From assembly GCA_024516155.1 (NCBI GenBank), contig JAJJXM010000100.1:62001-126000 (forward strand): 64,000 nt of DNA, in the 5' to 3' direction. This DNA comes from Pyronema omphalodes (Eukaryota; Ascomycota; Pezizomycetes; Pezizales; Pyronemataceae). Under the pieces are notes generated by a model. The model searched no databases, was not told the DNA's origin, and saw only the letters and a list, made by a program, of their open reading frames with translations. Of this stretch, positions 1 through 12,700 are shown piece by piece; the stretch's first letter is position 1; each line of letters starts with the position of its first letter. The translations under genes and the position numbers were made by a program.

Positions 1-490
1 CCGTTGGGAATCCGGAGACATCATGTACGAAGCGAGAGATATCTAAGAGCCATTTAGGGGGAGGAATCAGTTTCATCTTAGGATATCATCTGTAATCGAA
101 ATGTAACATTTCATTCTGCAAGCGCGTTTTAGTATTTAGTTTTCTTTCTTTTTTCTTTGTTTGTAAGGAATTCGAATGTGAACATGAAAGGAATGTTAAT
201 CAATGAAATGTGGTTCAAGGATTATACGTTTTGGATGATCGCTAAACTGCGTGGACGCGAGGCGACGCGTTAAGGTTTCACCAAGTGGGGCCCACTACGT
301 CATCGTGCATCACCATTGCGAACATAAAATAAAACAAAAAACTCCTATTTATTCTTTCATAATTCATGAATCGATACAATAATTAACACTGAACATTAAG
401 CATTAACTCCCAGGGATGTAACCTCACAATTCCTCCTTTCCTCCATCTTCATTCTTCCACCCAGGATGCGTCTCCTCCTCCTCCACCATC
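1..490. other. 3' flank of the aquaporin gene, no gene seen
   Basis: No convincing coding region was found. The stretch is AT-rich and contains the 3' flank of the minus-strand aquaporin gene. No repeat or RNA gene was recognised. Confidence 0.5.
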
Positions 491-1779
491 TCAAGTTCGC
501 CCCGCCGTCCTCATCTCACAAACACTATGACCCGGATTCTCATCACAAAACTTCTTCAACGCCTGATCCGAATCCTGTCCGGGATTAGCATTCTCATACT
601 CCAACATCTTCATACACCTATAAAACCCGGCAGCAGCCGCCGCGCCAATCGCAGGACCCGCCCAATAAATCCACTGATCATTCTCGAACTTCCTCGCCGC
701 AACCGCGGGTCCAAAGCTTCTAGTCGGATTTGCCGAACCCCCTGTGAACCGAACCGACACTAACTCGATGACGAAGAAAATTATTCCAATACCAATAGGT
801 GCTAGGAAGGTTGCCCGGTGCTTTTCGGCAGCTAACATAAATACCGTGAATACTAGCTCGAAGGTTATGAAGGCTTCGATGAAGAGGCCTTGTGCTTTGT
901 TGGTATCGGGGGATAGCGTCGTGCCTACGGATAAGGGAACCGGAAGTAGGGCGGAGACGATGGCGGAGGCGGTGATCCCGCCGAGCATTTGTGCGGTGAA
1001 GATGGTGAAGGCTTTGTAGAAGGAGAGGTTGCCGACTAGGTAGAAGGCGAAGGTTACCTGGGGCGGTCAGATAATGGGGCTATGATAGGAACGAAGGGGG
1101 TGTTACGGCGGGATTAAAGAGACCTCCGGAAACTCGGAAGAAGATCCAGATGTTTACTGCGAGAGAAAAACCAAAGGATAACTACACCCCATCCCCCATG
1201 TCGTCCGGATTTCATTAGCGATCTATTGATACTACGTGCAATCAGATGGGGGGCAGGGGGGGTAAGGAGCGTCAGTGAAAGAGACTACATACAGCGATAT
1301 AAAGAAACACAATAGGCGAGTGCTCCTCAATCGGATGACCGGGCGAATGTGCGACCATAGTACCGGCAAAGGCAAAGAATAGATACATAGTAGTACCGGT
1401 ATATTCTCCCAGCTAATCATGGATTCTCGTTAACAACCTCCTCCGTCTCTTCTAGCTTCGAGGAACATACCCATGCAACGAAATCTACCAGAAGGGATCG
1501 TCAGCAAAGTTGTTCAATAGTGAAGTAATCGTAACGTCGCCAATAGTTCCACTATACTACCATCACCGGGACTTTGACGAGCTACCACGCCCGGTATTAC
1601 AGAACACTACAAGGGAGGATAGGCTTACGATTCTTAGCATCAGGTCCCATATACTGCCTCAATGGTAATCCTCGGTTATTAAGCTTATTCGGTTTATGCC
1701 ACCAGGTTCCATCATGTGGTGAAACGCCACTCGGATGGTCATGTTGTGGTAGGATTGTGTCGGAGTCCGAATCGGCCAT
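491..1779 (-). CDS. aquaporin (MIP family), five exons, 308 aa
   Basis: A membrane channel of the major intrinsic protein family, moving water or small neutral solutes. I read exons 1779-1629, 1484-1471, 1412-1293, 1181-1107 and 1057-491; every intron is GT-AG (donors GTAAGC, GTATGT, GTATGT, GTAACA) and the phases join to 309 codons including stop. The second exon is only 14 nt, yet it restores the family motif KNHFVAW before LGEYTGT. Further family signatures are AFAGT, FGFSLAVN, the first NPA box (GGLFNPAV) and the second box, which reads NPT (GGSANPTRSFGP) instead of NPA. About 60 cytosolic N-terminal residues precede the first membrane segment. Length suits a fungal orthodox aquaporin or aquaglyceroporin; the substrate cannot be told by eye. 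The start is the first ATG of the open frame. Confidence 0.9.
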
Positions 1780-3031
1780 TATCGGTATCTGTAAGGATAT
1801 CTGTCGGGATAGCTGTCTGTATAGTTCAAATCGTAAGGATATCTGTCGGGGTGTCTGTAAAGATGGCAAGGAAAGATGAGATGATAGAGATTGACTTGGA
1901 TGTTAAATTTGAAATTCGAAAGGTTTGTGAATCTGAACTTGGTTACTGGAGGTTTATTGTGTTTTATTTGACATGATAGGGAAAAAAAATCACACACACA
2001 CACATATCCAAGACAACCGGTGCTGTGATATTTTTTTTCATTCCACCGCGGCCCTGTCGGGAATGTTTTGATCCTTGGATAGTTGGATTTTTTGATCTCC
2101 GAATCCATGGGTAGCTGGATCCCTGAATGTTTGGTGCATTGCTGTGTTGATACCAAAATAAAAAAGAAGAAAAAAGAAAGAAGAAATTCATGTACCCCTG
2201 GATAATTGGTAAATTCCAGAATGACCAGAAAGACCGGTATGAAGGATTTTACAAATTATCCTCCCTTGCCTCTCCACTAAGAAAACGGAGAAGAAAAATT
2301 CTTTGCTGGTTTTAAGTATAAACCTTGATTTACCCCATAAAGAACAAGTTTTCTTTCACAAGCCTTTTTAACGCGATCGCGCTTGTAACGCGTTTACATC
2401 GAACACCAGCAATCCAGTCGAGATCATCCCGTTTACCTTTATCTCTGTACGTACTAAAAATAAAATATTTAAAAAAAAATAAAACGCTGGAAAGCCGTTG
2501 GTACCGATATCACTAGAAATTCAGATCCGAATCAACCCCCATAAGCTAGATCTTACACATTACACGAATGACTATATCCGAAACCACATGATCCACCCGG
2601 TGGAGGTATTTAAAATTAGAATAAACACGAAATCTTTTATGTATACACAAAGAAATTGTCCATAGAACATAAGAACAACCATAGAAACCACCTAGCTTAT
2701 CTTTCGCACCTCCTCTTATCACACCTTCCTTTTTTTTCTCGCGTTGTATTATCAATATCCGAAATTATATCAGATGATCAAATATCACATGTACTGCTGA
2801 TCATCATCTTTTCTGATTAGGTATTAGATACGCCGTACGGTACACGCGATACCTTAGGCCCCTGCATTCGTTACACGGAGGGACTTAAAATAGCTTCCGC
2901 TGTTTCGACGCGAAGTTTGTACATATGGTTGATAGACCACGTGATTCACCTGGTCACGGTTGCGGGCTGGAAATATTTTTTTTTTTCGGGGGAAGTGAAA
3001 TGGGGGAAACTTGGTATGGGTTTTGTGGACC

Positions 3032-3053
3032 GGGGGGGGGGGGGGGGGGGGGG
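3032..3053. repeat. 22-nt G homopolymer
   Basis: An uninterrupted run of 22 G residues on the plus strand within the spacer. Its length is prone to sequencing error and strand slippage. Confidence 0.8.
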
Positions 3054-4076
3054 CTGTGTTATCCGCGCATTGTTGTATATCTGCTATCAACGAAAGCAAA
3101 GAAAGGCAAAGAAAGGCAAAGCAAAACAAAAGAAATATTTTTGCCCACGCAAAACATAATCAGTTACCTGTTACCTGTAAACTATCACAATAAAAGAAAG
3201 GGGAGGGTGAAAAAGTAATGGTTACAGTACTGGGATAGGTGCAGAAAAATATAGTATGGTTACATTGAAAATATCAGTAGTGTATTTTTTGTTACATGTA
3301 GGTATGGAAACCAGGATATGTCATACGCGTAATGCATCGTACCCGGAGTAGTCGTACCCACCTTATGTTTATCAGACTGTTGTATGGAACTGCGTATATA
3401 TATATATACTCATCTCGTCTCATCTCGTGTGAGCTCAGCTCATCTGAGCTCAGCTACACATCTCAGCTACATTTCCTCAGTGACTTAGTAACTTAGTGAC
3501 TCAGCCCACTATATTTTCGGCCGGGAACCCTGGATTATTAAGCGCCAGTTTTGCCGTGGCCGTGGCTGTGGCGGTGGCTGTGGCTTTGGCTGCGGCGGTG
3601 GCTTGTGCTGGCTGTGGCTTACCTTGCCACCAATTCCGAACCTTCGAACCTTCGAACCTTCGATTATATCTTCAATCCTCCCATCCCAGCAAACACGCAT
3701 CCTCTCAACAAGCCGCCATACATACCAATCACTGTTAATCCCCCGCCGCACCGGCGCACCGCCAAGACCACCACATAACCCGCTACATATCCCCCGGCAC
3801 CATCTATACCCTTGGTTCCTTGCTCCCGCTATATGTACATACACTTACTTTAGCTCCCTCTGCTGCAGCTTGGTTGCGATCGCGGTTTTGTTGCTGTATG
3901 GTGAATGAGTTGGTGTTTGGGTTCATGGGTTTGGGTTCATGGGTTTCTGCACAGTGGATGTTGTTATTAACGCCTCACCCTCAGTCAATAGTCAATAGTC
4001 AATAGTTTACAATCCTATGAAACAAAGTAAAACAAAGTCAAGTGAAATCGTGAAGGTACGGCGTATACGGTACCGT

Positions 4077-4137
4077 GACAAAAGTGACCGTCACTTTTCT
4101 GTGCTAAGCGCCGCGCGGGGTGACGGTCACTTTTGTC
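4077..4137. repeat. perfect 17-bp inverted repeat with internal palindromes
   Basis: The arms 4077-4093 and 4121-4137 are perfect reverse complements (GACAAAAGTGACCGTCA) separated by 27 nt. Each arm region also contains the near-palindrome GTGACNGTCAC. It could be a foldback remnant or a paired regulator-binding site. No flanking duplication or coding sequence was seen. Confidence 0.7.
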
Positions 4138-5293
4138 CAGCACCTCGTACAGCAGCGGCATTACGCCATGTTTCGGGAGATTTACATAGCCTTTATAACG
4201 GCTTGCGCCGCTGGTATGTGGGTGTCTTGGTGCATTGGCTTGGATTGGTTTGTATGCCATGCCTGCTGCAGATCTGTGGTGAGGTGTTGATCGTGAGATG
4301 GTTATGTGTGCCGTAGTGCTGCTGTGATTGTTGTTGGGGTGTGGGGTTTGGGGTTTGGGGGTTTGGACGCATTTTTTATGCTTTGTTGTTTTTGTGGTAG
4401 GGTTTGATGGATCTTTTGATTCAGAGATTTACAGATTCAGAGATTTACAGATGAAAGATACAGATACCGATAAAGATTATTGTAAAATGCAGCTATGTAC
4501 GCATTGACATTTCAGTATAGTCCATGCCTTCATGGTGTACCCATGGTGCCATCAACATTCGTAGATTCATGGTGTACATACACCTCCAACACATCTCCGA
4601 TCTGGATCGATACATCTACCCAGCATCCCCCAGCATCCCTATATCCACCCCAAATCAACAACCCACATCCCATCAATATCCACATACCTTTTCTCTCCGG
4701 TACATACTCGATTCTTATATCGATACCCGCAGCCATAACCACCATCAAAAACCCCAGACCAGACCGCGGGTAAATCGACCAGATCGATCATATTTAAATT
4801 TTTCATTATACACATATACTTTTGTATGTAAGTGCATTTTTGCATTTTTTGCATTTTTTCTCTTTTTTGTGCTATGTAGCTCCAAGGCAAGAGAGAGGTA
4901 TGTACATAGAATACAAGAAATTTAGAATGGCGGCGGCGGCGGCGGCGGTTCAGGTACCATGTGTGTATATGTATATAGATCCTGGAGGGCAAAATGTAAT
5001 TTTTAGCGCACACTGCATGGTGATTTCGGTAGTGCTAACGATGATTGTGATTACAATAGTATCAATGAAATCTTCTTAGCAATAATAATTTATTAATTCT
5101 CGCTCAATCATAAATCCTAATAATTCCGCAATGACACTTTCGATATATCAGTTCATTCAGACGAATTCAAAAATGATAGTTTCGTGATAGATGGTAGTTT
5201 ATAACGATGATTTTGTGATAGTGGTTCTGTGCTTCTAACCAAAAATCCATGTTCTCTTTCAATTTCTTCCTTGCCCCCCCACCCCCATCACCT

Positions 5294-5312
5294 CCCCCCC
5301 CCCCCCCCCCCC
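5294..5312. repeat. 19-nt C homopolymer
   Basis: Uninterrupted C run within a larger pyrimidine tract about 80 bp left of the hAT remnant. Confidence 0.75.
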
Positions 5313-5390
5313 TCTCCCCTCCCCATCACCTGAAGATATCTACAGATCATCTTTTCTGCATCATTACTCCTTATATATACCAAACCCCCA

Positions 5391-6515
5391 AAGGCTCAGC
5401 CAGACCTCCCAACCGTATAGCCAGTTTACCGGGTAAAATCGTAAACCAGGTCAACTGAACTGATAATTCACAGTTAGTTGGTGCAGTTTCCGTGTCCCGG
5501 ATACGCAGTTGGTTCAGTTTTGAGGGTCCCATAGAACCAGGTAACTGCAGTGCACTGATTGAACTGATTGAACTGATTCGGTAAACAGTTTACTGGTTCG
5601 CAGATACAAACCAGTTTAACCACCTCGTTGACTACTGCGCAGAAGAATAAACAGCCAAACCATGCATGGAGGATCATAGACAGCCAAACCGGTACAAATA
5701 TTGTACCGAAACCTCGTTTAAACGCACCTCTGCTGGCCTGGATCCTCCTATATATCTCGCCTAGACTATTTTCTCTTGACATACAAAACTCAACCATACC
5801 TTACACTGCCATTTCTCTCCAACCACCTACAAGGAGTTCCGTTACCAGCGGCCTCTCCTCTATACCACCTGGCTTCGATACCCCGCTAGAACCCCAACAA
5901 GGCTCTGAAGATACGGCAACAGGTAGCCCCATGCAACCGAACGAGTATGTTGATTACTGTGCGCTGAGACTGGAGGCAGCACTTGAGGATGGTCCTTCTG
6001 CCATTGAGTGGTGGTGTGAGCCCCGGCAGCGGGCCAGGTTCCCCAAACCTTGCAAAACGGCTGTTGAAGTACTGCTGTCTATTCCCTCAATGAGCGCCGA
6101 GCCCGAGCGGCTGTTTTTCGAATGCAAGAAAATCATTATATCGGACCTTCATTCGATGCAGGCAGACACTCTGTAGGGCATTGAGGGGCTCAAGAGCTTC
6201 AATCGTAGGCGTCAGTTGTTGTTTCTGGGGACCAAATTAGGATCGAATTTTGTTATGTATGCACTGAATAATATTTATTGCCCCTTCATAAACCAGTTCC
6301 TCTGGACAAACCAGTTTTGGAAGTTTTAAACAGTTCACCTGGTTTGCCAAGCCTTGCATTCAGTTAACTGGTTTTCGCAGTTTAACCAGTTTATATTACT
6401 GACAGTAAACTGAACTGGGTCGCCGTACAGTTCTCATATTCTAACAGTCCGTACAGTCCGTTTTGGTCGTCATTTTAAACTGGTTTGTACGACTGGGAGG
6501 TCTGGGCTCAGCACC
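5391..6515 (+). mobile_element. hAT DNA transposon remnant with terminal inverted repeats
   Basis: The two ends are imperfect inverted repeats: GGCTCAGCCAGACCTCCCA at the left and the complement of CTGGGAGGTCTGGGCTCAGC at the right. Many copies of AACTGGTTTAC-like motifs in both orientations lie inside each end. The centre still encodes the C-terminal hAT dimerisation region, so this is an internally deleted, non-autonomous derivative. A clear 8-bp target duplication was not found, so the outer boundaries are approximate. Confidence 0.7.
5628..6176 (+). pseudogene. hAT transposase fragment (C-terminal dimerisation domain)
   Basis: The last 60 or so residues match the hAT family dimerisation region: a W-W motif followed by LLSIPSMSAEPERLF and a Cys-Lys-Lys-Ile stretch. 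Family members continue past the stop at 6174-6176, and the following codons still resemble the family end, so that stop looks like a nonsense mutation. The first 110 codons do not resemble the catalytic core, so the catalytic acidic residues and zinc finger are missing. The product cannot be an active transposase. Any activity of the element would need an enzyme from elsewhere. Confidence 0.75.
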
Positions 6516-7313
6516 CTTTTTTTCTTATGTAGCACATAAATATCTTCTCTCACGCGATATATCGATATTTGCGCAAGAGTAAAAGTTGTTATTTGAGTAA
6601 GCTAGTAAGGTATTGATTATCGATTCCTCCACAAGGAAGAAATTATGGTAGACCAATTCATCCAGTATAAGACAAGGATCAATCAACATGCGAAGGTTCG
6701 AACTGACTTTTATTATCCCTACCCCCGATCCATTATCCAGGTAAGAGAAGAAGAAGAAGAAGAAGAAGAAGAAGAAGAAGAAGAAGAAGAAGAAGAAGAA
6801 GAAGAAAGAACAAGAAATGGTAAGAAAGTAGTAAAGAAAAGACAAAAAACATACAGTAAAGAAAAACAAAAAGATGTAGTAGAGAATGTGAAAGAAATAG
6901 TAAAGAAAAAAAAAAGAAAAAACAAATATCCCCTAAATCTAAGTAAATGTTCATCCGCAACAAAGAAAATTCGCCTTCCATCGTGCATTTTCCCATCATT
7001 TCATTTTGCTACACTTTATTGCACATCATTGCATGTTTCTGCACTTTTCTGCACCCCCCCCCCCCCCAAACCATCATTGCTTCCAGTACCTGACAATGCC
7101 CCGCTCTTTTACACATTCATTATCTTTTGCCATTACCTTTTACACCATTCCGTCGCTTCCCCATTTTTTTTTCCCTCCAATGCAATAACTCTTACCTCCA
7201 TTATCTTTCATCAGTTTTCCCACAACTAACATCCCAGGATATCTGCATTTTGCCCCTCCCCTCCCTCGCTCCCAGTACCTTTCCCCACTACCCAACTCAC
7301 CAATTTTTTCTCC
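6516..7313. other. spacer with simple repeats
   Basis: No supported gene. It holds the (GAA)n array at 6747-6806, purine-rich sequence to about 6930, and a pyrimidine-rich tract with a C run near 7057. It probably contains the 3' end of the PAL transcript. Confidence 0.5.
6747..6806 (+). repeat. (GAA)n microsatellite, about 20 units
   Basis: Uninterrupted trinucleotide array. Frames through it give only poly-Glu, poly-Lys/Arg or poly-Leu/Ser and are not genes. Confidence 0.9.
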
Positions 7314-9744
7314 CTACTCCATATCCGCAAACATGCGAACAAGGACAATCTCCATCCTTCCATCTTTCATAGCCTGATAAATCTTCGTAATCTGAGCTCC
7401 GGTAGTGTCCATCTCGATAGTTTCAGCCGTCGGCAACTCATCTCTTCCCTTATGAATTCCGACTCCGAGGTCTCTTCTCACAAACTGATACAAAGCCTTT
7501 GTTCTTCCCAAAGTTTCCAGAGCAGGTGATTCCTGCACTACGAACTCATTTCTATGGTTCGTGTACAAGGCGAGGGCTTTATGAACGAGACCCATTTTCC
7601 AAAGCCTAACGCAATCCAATAGTTGCTGCATATCGGTGTTGGGACGAATATTATCTCCTGACAATTCATCAAAGATAATAGAAGTCGCGGTGGAGAAAAT
7701 ATCCGAGAACCTCAACTTCGCATCATCTCGCATTGTTGCTTCGAAGCGGGATTTAACGTGTGCGAAAACCTTGTTGCAAAGGTTGGTTAGCTCGCGTTTG
7801 TTCACCATGCCTTTGAAGTAGCACTGAGTTTCTGCTGAAACTAAAGCCTCTAATGCGGTGAGGAAGGTAGTGGTCATAACCCTTAGATCAACTGCTTGGC
7901 ACAGGACGTAGATGTAGTTCGACATCAACATAGTCAGAACATCGGTCATCTCATCGGCTTGTCTGGCGCTGAGTAATGCAAGCGAATTGACAGCTTGGTT
8001 TCTATCCTCGGCGCATTGAACGTGGCTACCGACATTTCCAGCGGCTAGGATTCCGAGTTCAGAACAATAAGCTGCAGCGGCGATGTCGACAGCTTTCATG
8101 GTATAACTCAAGCTGGGTTCCGTATCGCTGGCCAAATTCGGAGGAAGTGGTGCGGTGCAGTAGTTAACAATCTCCGTAAGCTGCTGGAAAATAATCTTTC
8201 CAATAGCCTGTAATGCACTACGGGTCTTTTCCATGGATGACGTAACGTGCATGGCTTGGAAATTTCCAGCATGCATAATGCGTGCAAATCCTGATCCTGA
8301 GGTGTCGATGAGCGGATTATCGGTGGTAGAATTACATTCGATTCCGAGCTGACTAATCGCTAGATCAAGGTCCTCAAGAAGAGGACCGATCCATTGCGGA
8401 GCGGTGCGGAGAGGGTATCTGTCTTGTCTCAACCCGACGTGTTCGGCTTCACCTTCGGATGGGTGTCGGTCGCGCGCGAGAGTAGAGTCGGTGAGAAGAT
8501 ACCTATTTTAAAAGTTCATCAGCAGCTATCCCATGGGTTTCTCGCTTAACAACTGAAGAAGGAAATACCAGATGTTTGCAGCGACTTCTTTCTGACCGGG
8601 GTGTGGTCTGGTTAGGGTTGCAACCCAGGGATCGAATGGTTCCGCACTGCCAGTGGAAACTTCAACAGCCATGGCGGTAAGCACCTGAGACATCTGGGCG
8701 AGGAAGCTAGTCTCAGAGATGACATTTGTGGCTGCGGCGCAGGAGACCGATGTGCCGTTGATCAATCCGAGAACTTCTTTGGCGCGGAACTCAACCGGTT
8801 GCAAGTCGCAGGATGCAAGGGCTTCTTTAGAGCTGACGGTTTTGCGCTCGGGACCAATGAGGCAGTGGATTCCTGGATGACCAGTGACTGCACCGGCGAT
8901 GTATGATAGGGGACTCAAGTCCCCAGAGGCGGAGATACTACCGCGCAGTGGAACAATTGGGATTGCATTGTTGTTTAACAGTCCAACAAGTCGCTCGAGA
9001 ACCTCCCAACGGACTCCAGAGTGGCCACGCAAGAGAGAATTGATACGAATTGCCATGGCACCGCGGACCCATTCTTCCTTTAAGATATTTTTGTTGCCTG
9101 CTGTAAGAGCTGTATTTTTATTAGCCACTTTACCATTCCGAGAATGACAGCGGGAACATACAGGGAAGTATTCCAATATGCTGCATCTGCAGCAACGCCG
9201 CCTGCAAAACATCCGGCTTATTAGTTCTGCTATCTGCCGACGCTCCAAAGCCGGTGTTGACACCATAGATGCAATGATCAGCTTTGAGATGAGCATGTAG
9301 AGCATCGACGGAAGCCTGAACTGCGCTTCGGGCCACGGAAGAAATCTGAACTCGGCTACCGTTCTTCATTATGGTCTGAAGTTCGCTAATTGTCAAATCC
9401 TGACCGGTAAGCACAACGGTAGTAGTTGGGTCAATGACGTGATTGCTGGTTAGGAGGGTGAACACTCCAGATTTGTTCGCCAGGCGAGGTGCGGGAGATG
9501 ATCTGAATACCGTCAATGAGCTTCCTCATGATATGAGAACCAGAACAAACCGTCTGGATGTGCTGTCGGGCCTGTCACATGGTGACAAGTGAGCTGGTGA
9601 GGACTCTGGGGTGAGCTGGTTTACAACCGCGTCTCTATTGTTCAAGTTAGTTATAGTTGTTTCGTGCGGGTAGAAGGCATTGCACCTCTTTGAGTGAGCT
9701 GCGGCATGGTATCCATTGCCGTGCGAGGTACTGACAAACGACAT
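7314..9744 (-). CDS. phenylalanine ammonia-lyase family enzyme, four exons, 754 aa
   Basis: Non-oxidative deamination of an aromatic amino acid, in fungi usually L-phenylalanine to trans-cinnamate, in the cytosol. My exons are 9744-9551, 9502-9162, 9109-8569 and 8502-7314, with introns of 48, 52 and 66 nt (donors GTTTGT, GTATGT, GTATTT); phases join to 755 codons including stop. Family marks: IYGVNTGFG with the catalytic Tyr, RGHSGVR, the MIO-forming Ala-Ser-Gly in SASGDLSPLSYIAG, GLINGTSVS, RQDRYPLRTAPQW, TDNPL and HAGNFQ. The C-terminal extension separates PAL from the shorter histidine lyase. The first junction (9551/9502) is chosen on splice sites and phase only, because the N-terminus is poorly conserved. 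The region aligned to the substrate-selectivity pair reads QMQHIGIL, unlike the EHQL of the Rhodotorula enzyme, so tyrosine or histidine preference is not excluded. Confidence 0.92.
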
Positions 9745-12700
9745 AATCGCGTCAGGTGTGTGATGAACGACAGTCGGAGATGGAACGTGTTGAAAATAGA
9801 AGCTCTTGGTGGTGTGGTATTAAGCGTGGAGGATGAGGAGATGGAACGAAGAGCCAAGTAATGAATGAATTTTGAAATTTTCAGAATTTTCAAAAGTGAC
9901 AATCTCGACACAACAAAGATAATAGTTGAAAAAAATTTGACGCCAAGAGTATTTTTCAGCTGATTGCAGTTCTGTTATCTTTCAAAACACGGGAAGGGTA
10001 GTAAAGACGCCCCTTTATATATTTTCAAATTTATAAGGCAAATCCCATCACTATACGACCAACCAGACGAACTCCTGAAAAGTGAGATACAGGATAATGA
10101 GATGGGGGGGAGAGCGATATGTCTCAATTCCAGTCCTGCACTATGTTATACCTTTCAGAGATGTAAATGGGCACCATAAGATCAGCATTAAAGTGCAGTA
10201 TCGCTACTTAGCATCGTCTCGGTTATCAACCACAGAAGATGTGGGCCCTCATGGGCCAGGTTTCAGCCATAACCTGTCTTCCATACACGGTAGATACCCT
10301 CCACCTTGGATTCCGGTGAGTTTACCTGACTACACCATCAAGCTGTGAAACGCAGTGATATTCGTAGTGATATACGTGTCGAGACACAGAAGGTGAAACA
10401 TATACCAAAATTGCCCCACTCATTTCAGGCCCTCACACGCTACACGAAATGACTCTCAATGAGTGATGCATGAAGATAATATACACTGACAAGGTGGCAA
10501 GGTAACCACTTTTCTATCATATTCAAGACGACTAAGCCAAGGCTGTCAGAATGCCGGAAACTTAGTCCATGTGGGGTCTTGACACCTTGGCGAAAGCCCA
10601 ATTTCTGGGCAGGTTTTGAAGCATCGAGTGATGACTAATGATCGTGGACTGAAATAGCTATGGCAGAGTCTTTGAACCGTACAGCGCCGTTGCCCAATGC
10701 TCCCGTCTGCACCCAAAGAACAGGTGACCTTATACCGTTTATAGTCCCTCACTACGCCTTCAAATTGTGCATTGGAAGCCCACAGCATGGTTCTCTGAAC
10801 TCTATTCTGTTCTCTTGAGACTTTGAATCAACTCTTTTTGTTAAACGTTGGTGAAAAGGTTAACGTTGGAGGTGTAGATCTGTGCGGCGATCCCTGCTAC
10901 ACTTCTTTGACAGAGTGTAAGCTAGCATCAGACTCTCCTCCATATTTGGTACCGCCCGGATAACCTGTGTAAACGGAATCAAAGGCAGTTTAATCCAATC
11001 CAGAGCTTAGGTGAGCCAGCTCGAGAAATACCTGATGACAGTCGAAAACAGCACTTACCTTCCTGGATACGACAGCCTCGTACGAAATTCCGTACTCCAC
11101 TGATTAGAATATACTTTATCTATGAAACTGGAATCGAAGTTGTATTTGTGGCTATGTATGAAGTCATTGGTGATCGGTGTTTTCTTGTTCTCGGGCGATG
11201 GATGTATTCCGGTTTTGGCGCTAGAATTGGATTACATGCACCGGCGAGGATTATACCCTGGTTACTTCCGGAGAATGATTGGTTCTGTGAGGATGGCTGT
11301 AAGGCTTTTTAAATCCACGGTCAATAGCTGACAGTTCTTGATGGTATTCCAGAACGATACGATCTGATGCATCGCAAAGGGTAGTTCTTGTTTGTGCTGC
11401 GCATCCTGGTATTTCCTACTTCCCATGAATGACGCAGTGTGTATTCTAATCCAGCCATACGCACGCTTTCGTCCATTACTGTTGTGGGCGTCAAGATAAT
11501 CATGTCGTATCTATCTGCACTCTGCATCAACCATTGCAATCGACAAATCCAGTTAACAAGCCATCCATCTGTCATCACAACCAGCTGTGTTAACACCCCA
11601 GTCTAGTGAGTACTGATAGACCAGTGAACCTTTACCTGGCGCTATAAAAGTATGTCACGCGATATGTTGACAGTATCCCCTGGTGTGCTCGAGTATGCCC
11701 TCGTGTATAGATATTTTCTTCTGTACTCCATTCTAAGATATTCCAAAGAACTTCCGCCAGTACACCAAAATTTCGCGTCTTATTGTACTTGGGTACATAA
11801 ATAAATGCGTATAAACGGCTACCCGCTGTACTGATTGGAACAGGTGCATAGATGCATCCGGATCGAGAGCCGTTGAAGCGCAACCCTGAGAAATGTTCCT
11901 TTTTTTGATCGAGGCAACTAGATGTCGCTCCGGATACGAGATGTTCTAAAGGATTGTATCGATGCACCCAGCAATTAGGTGGAACGGCCGTAAGGTTGAG
12001 CACGTTTCTCGCGTGTCGAAATGTCCGACCCTCATAAGCCCAGCCAAAACTCGGCCGGAACTATTTTGCCAAGTCAGAAGAGAGCCAATAAGCGGCCGCG
12101 GCGCTTGTCTGTGCTACACGAAACGCAACGGTACAACGGCAGGTTATCGGCAATACTTTCTTCCGGAAGATGAGGTCATCATCATTGATTCCATAAGATT
12201 CAGATCTCCAATACTACTCGGTTATTCTGCACAGTGAATCCTGCGTAAATGTTAACCTGCGTCCTCAAACTGGACCGAGGTCTCCGATTTGGTCATCCTC
12301 TGAAGGCAGTTTGATATGGTAGTTCAAGATAATAGGATTCGTGACGAAATCGTCAGAAAATATTTCACATTGATGTGATTTAATTTGACGGCTCCGTAGA
12401 TTTCCGGTAATGCGGTCAGCACTTGGCGATCACAAGTTGCTTGGTAAACGAGGAAATAGATCCGTGCCAGATCCATAATCCACCAAGGGAAAGAAGCAGA
12501 ATGATGTTTCGGAATGCTAAAGATACCCAAGCGGAACGATATGATAAAATTGAATCGGTTCCATAAGGACGTCGGAATCCGAACTCCGGTATCTTGTCAA
12601 CAACAATAGGATACAGGTTGATGTTGAATCACATCGTTCATCGTTCGGATTCTCTATCAATCGTTAGTGGACACCATCTGTATATTGTATCACAACGTAC

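Larger units (their letters stand above)
1780..5390. other. 3.6 kb low-complexity spacer without a recognisable gene
   Basis: No reading frame here has family resemblance. The stretch holds CA, AT and GTGGCT-type simple repeats, a G tract, a C tract, a CTCAG-rich patch near 3405-3445, a GGC run at 4929-4948 and one perfect long inverted repeat at 4077-4137. The 5' side flanks the aquaporin start, so its promoter should lie just above 1779. Confidence 0.5.

Noticed and set aside
6719..6999. Poly-Leu, poly-Ser and poly-Phe ORFs
   Set aside because: Translations of the (GAA)n array and neighbouring purine tract.
9651..9911. 86-aa minus-strand ORF upstream of PAL
   Set aside because: Overlaps the PAL first exon in another frame; low complexity and no motif.
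11632..12003. 123-codon minus-strand frame resembling a protein
   Set aside because: No recognisable family, no phase-consistent joining with neighbours; kept only as a hint in the unresolved stretch.
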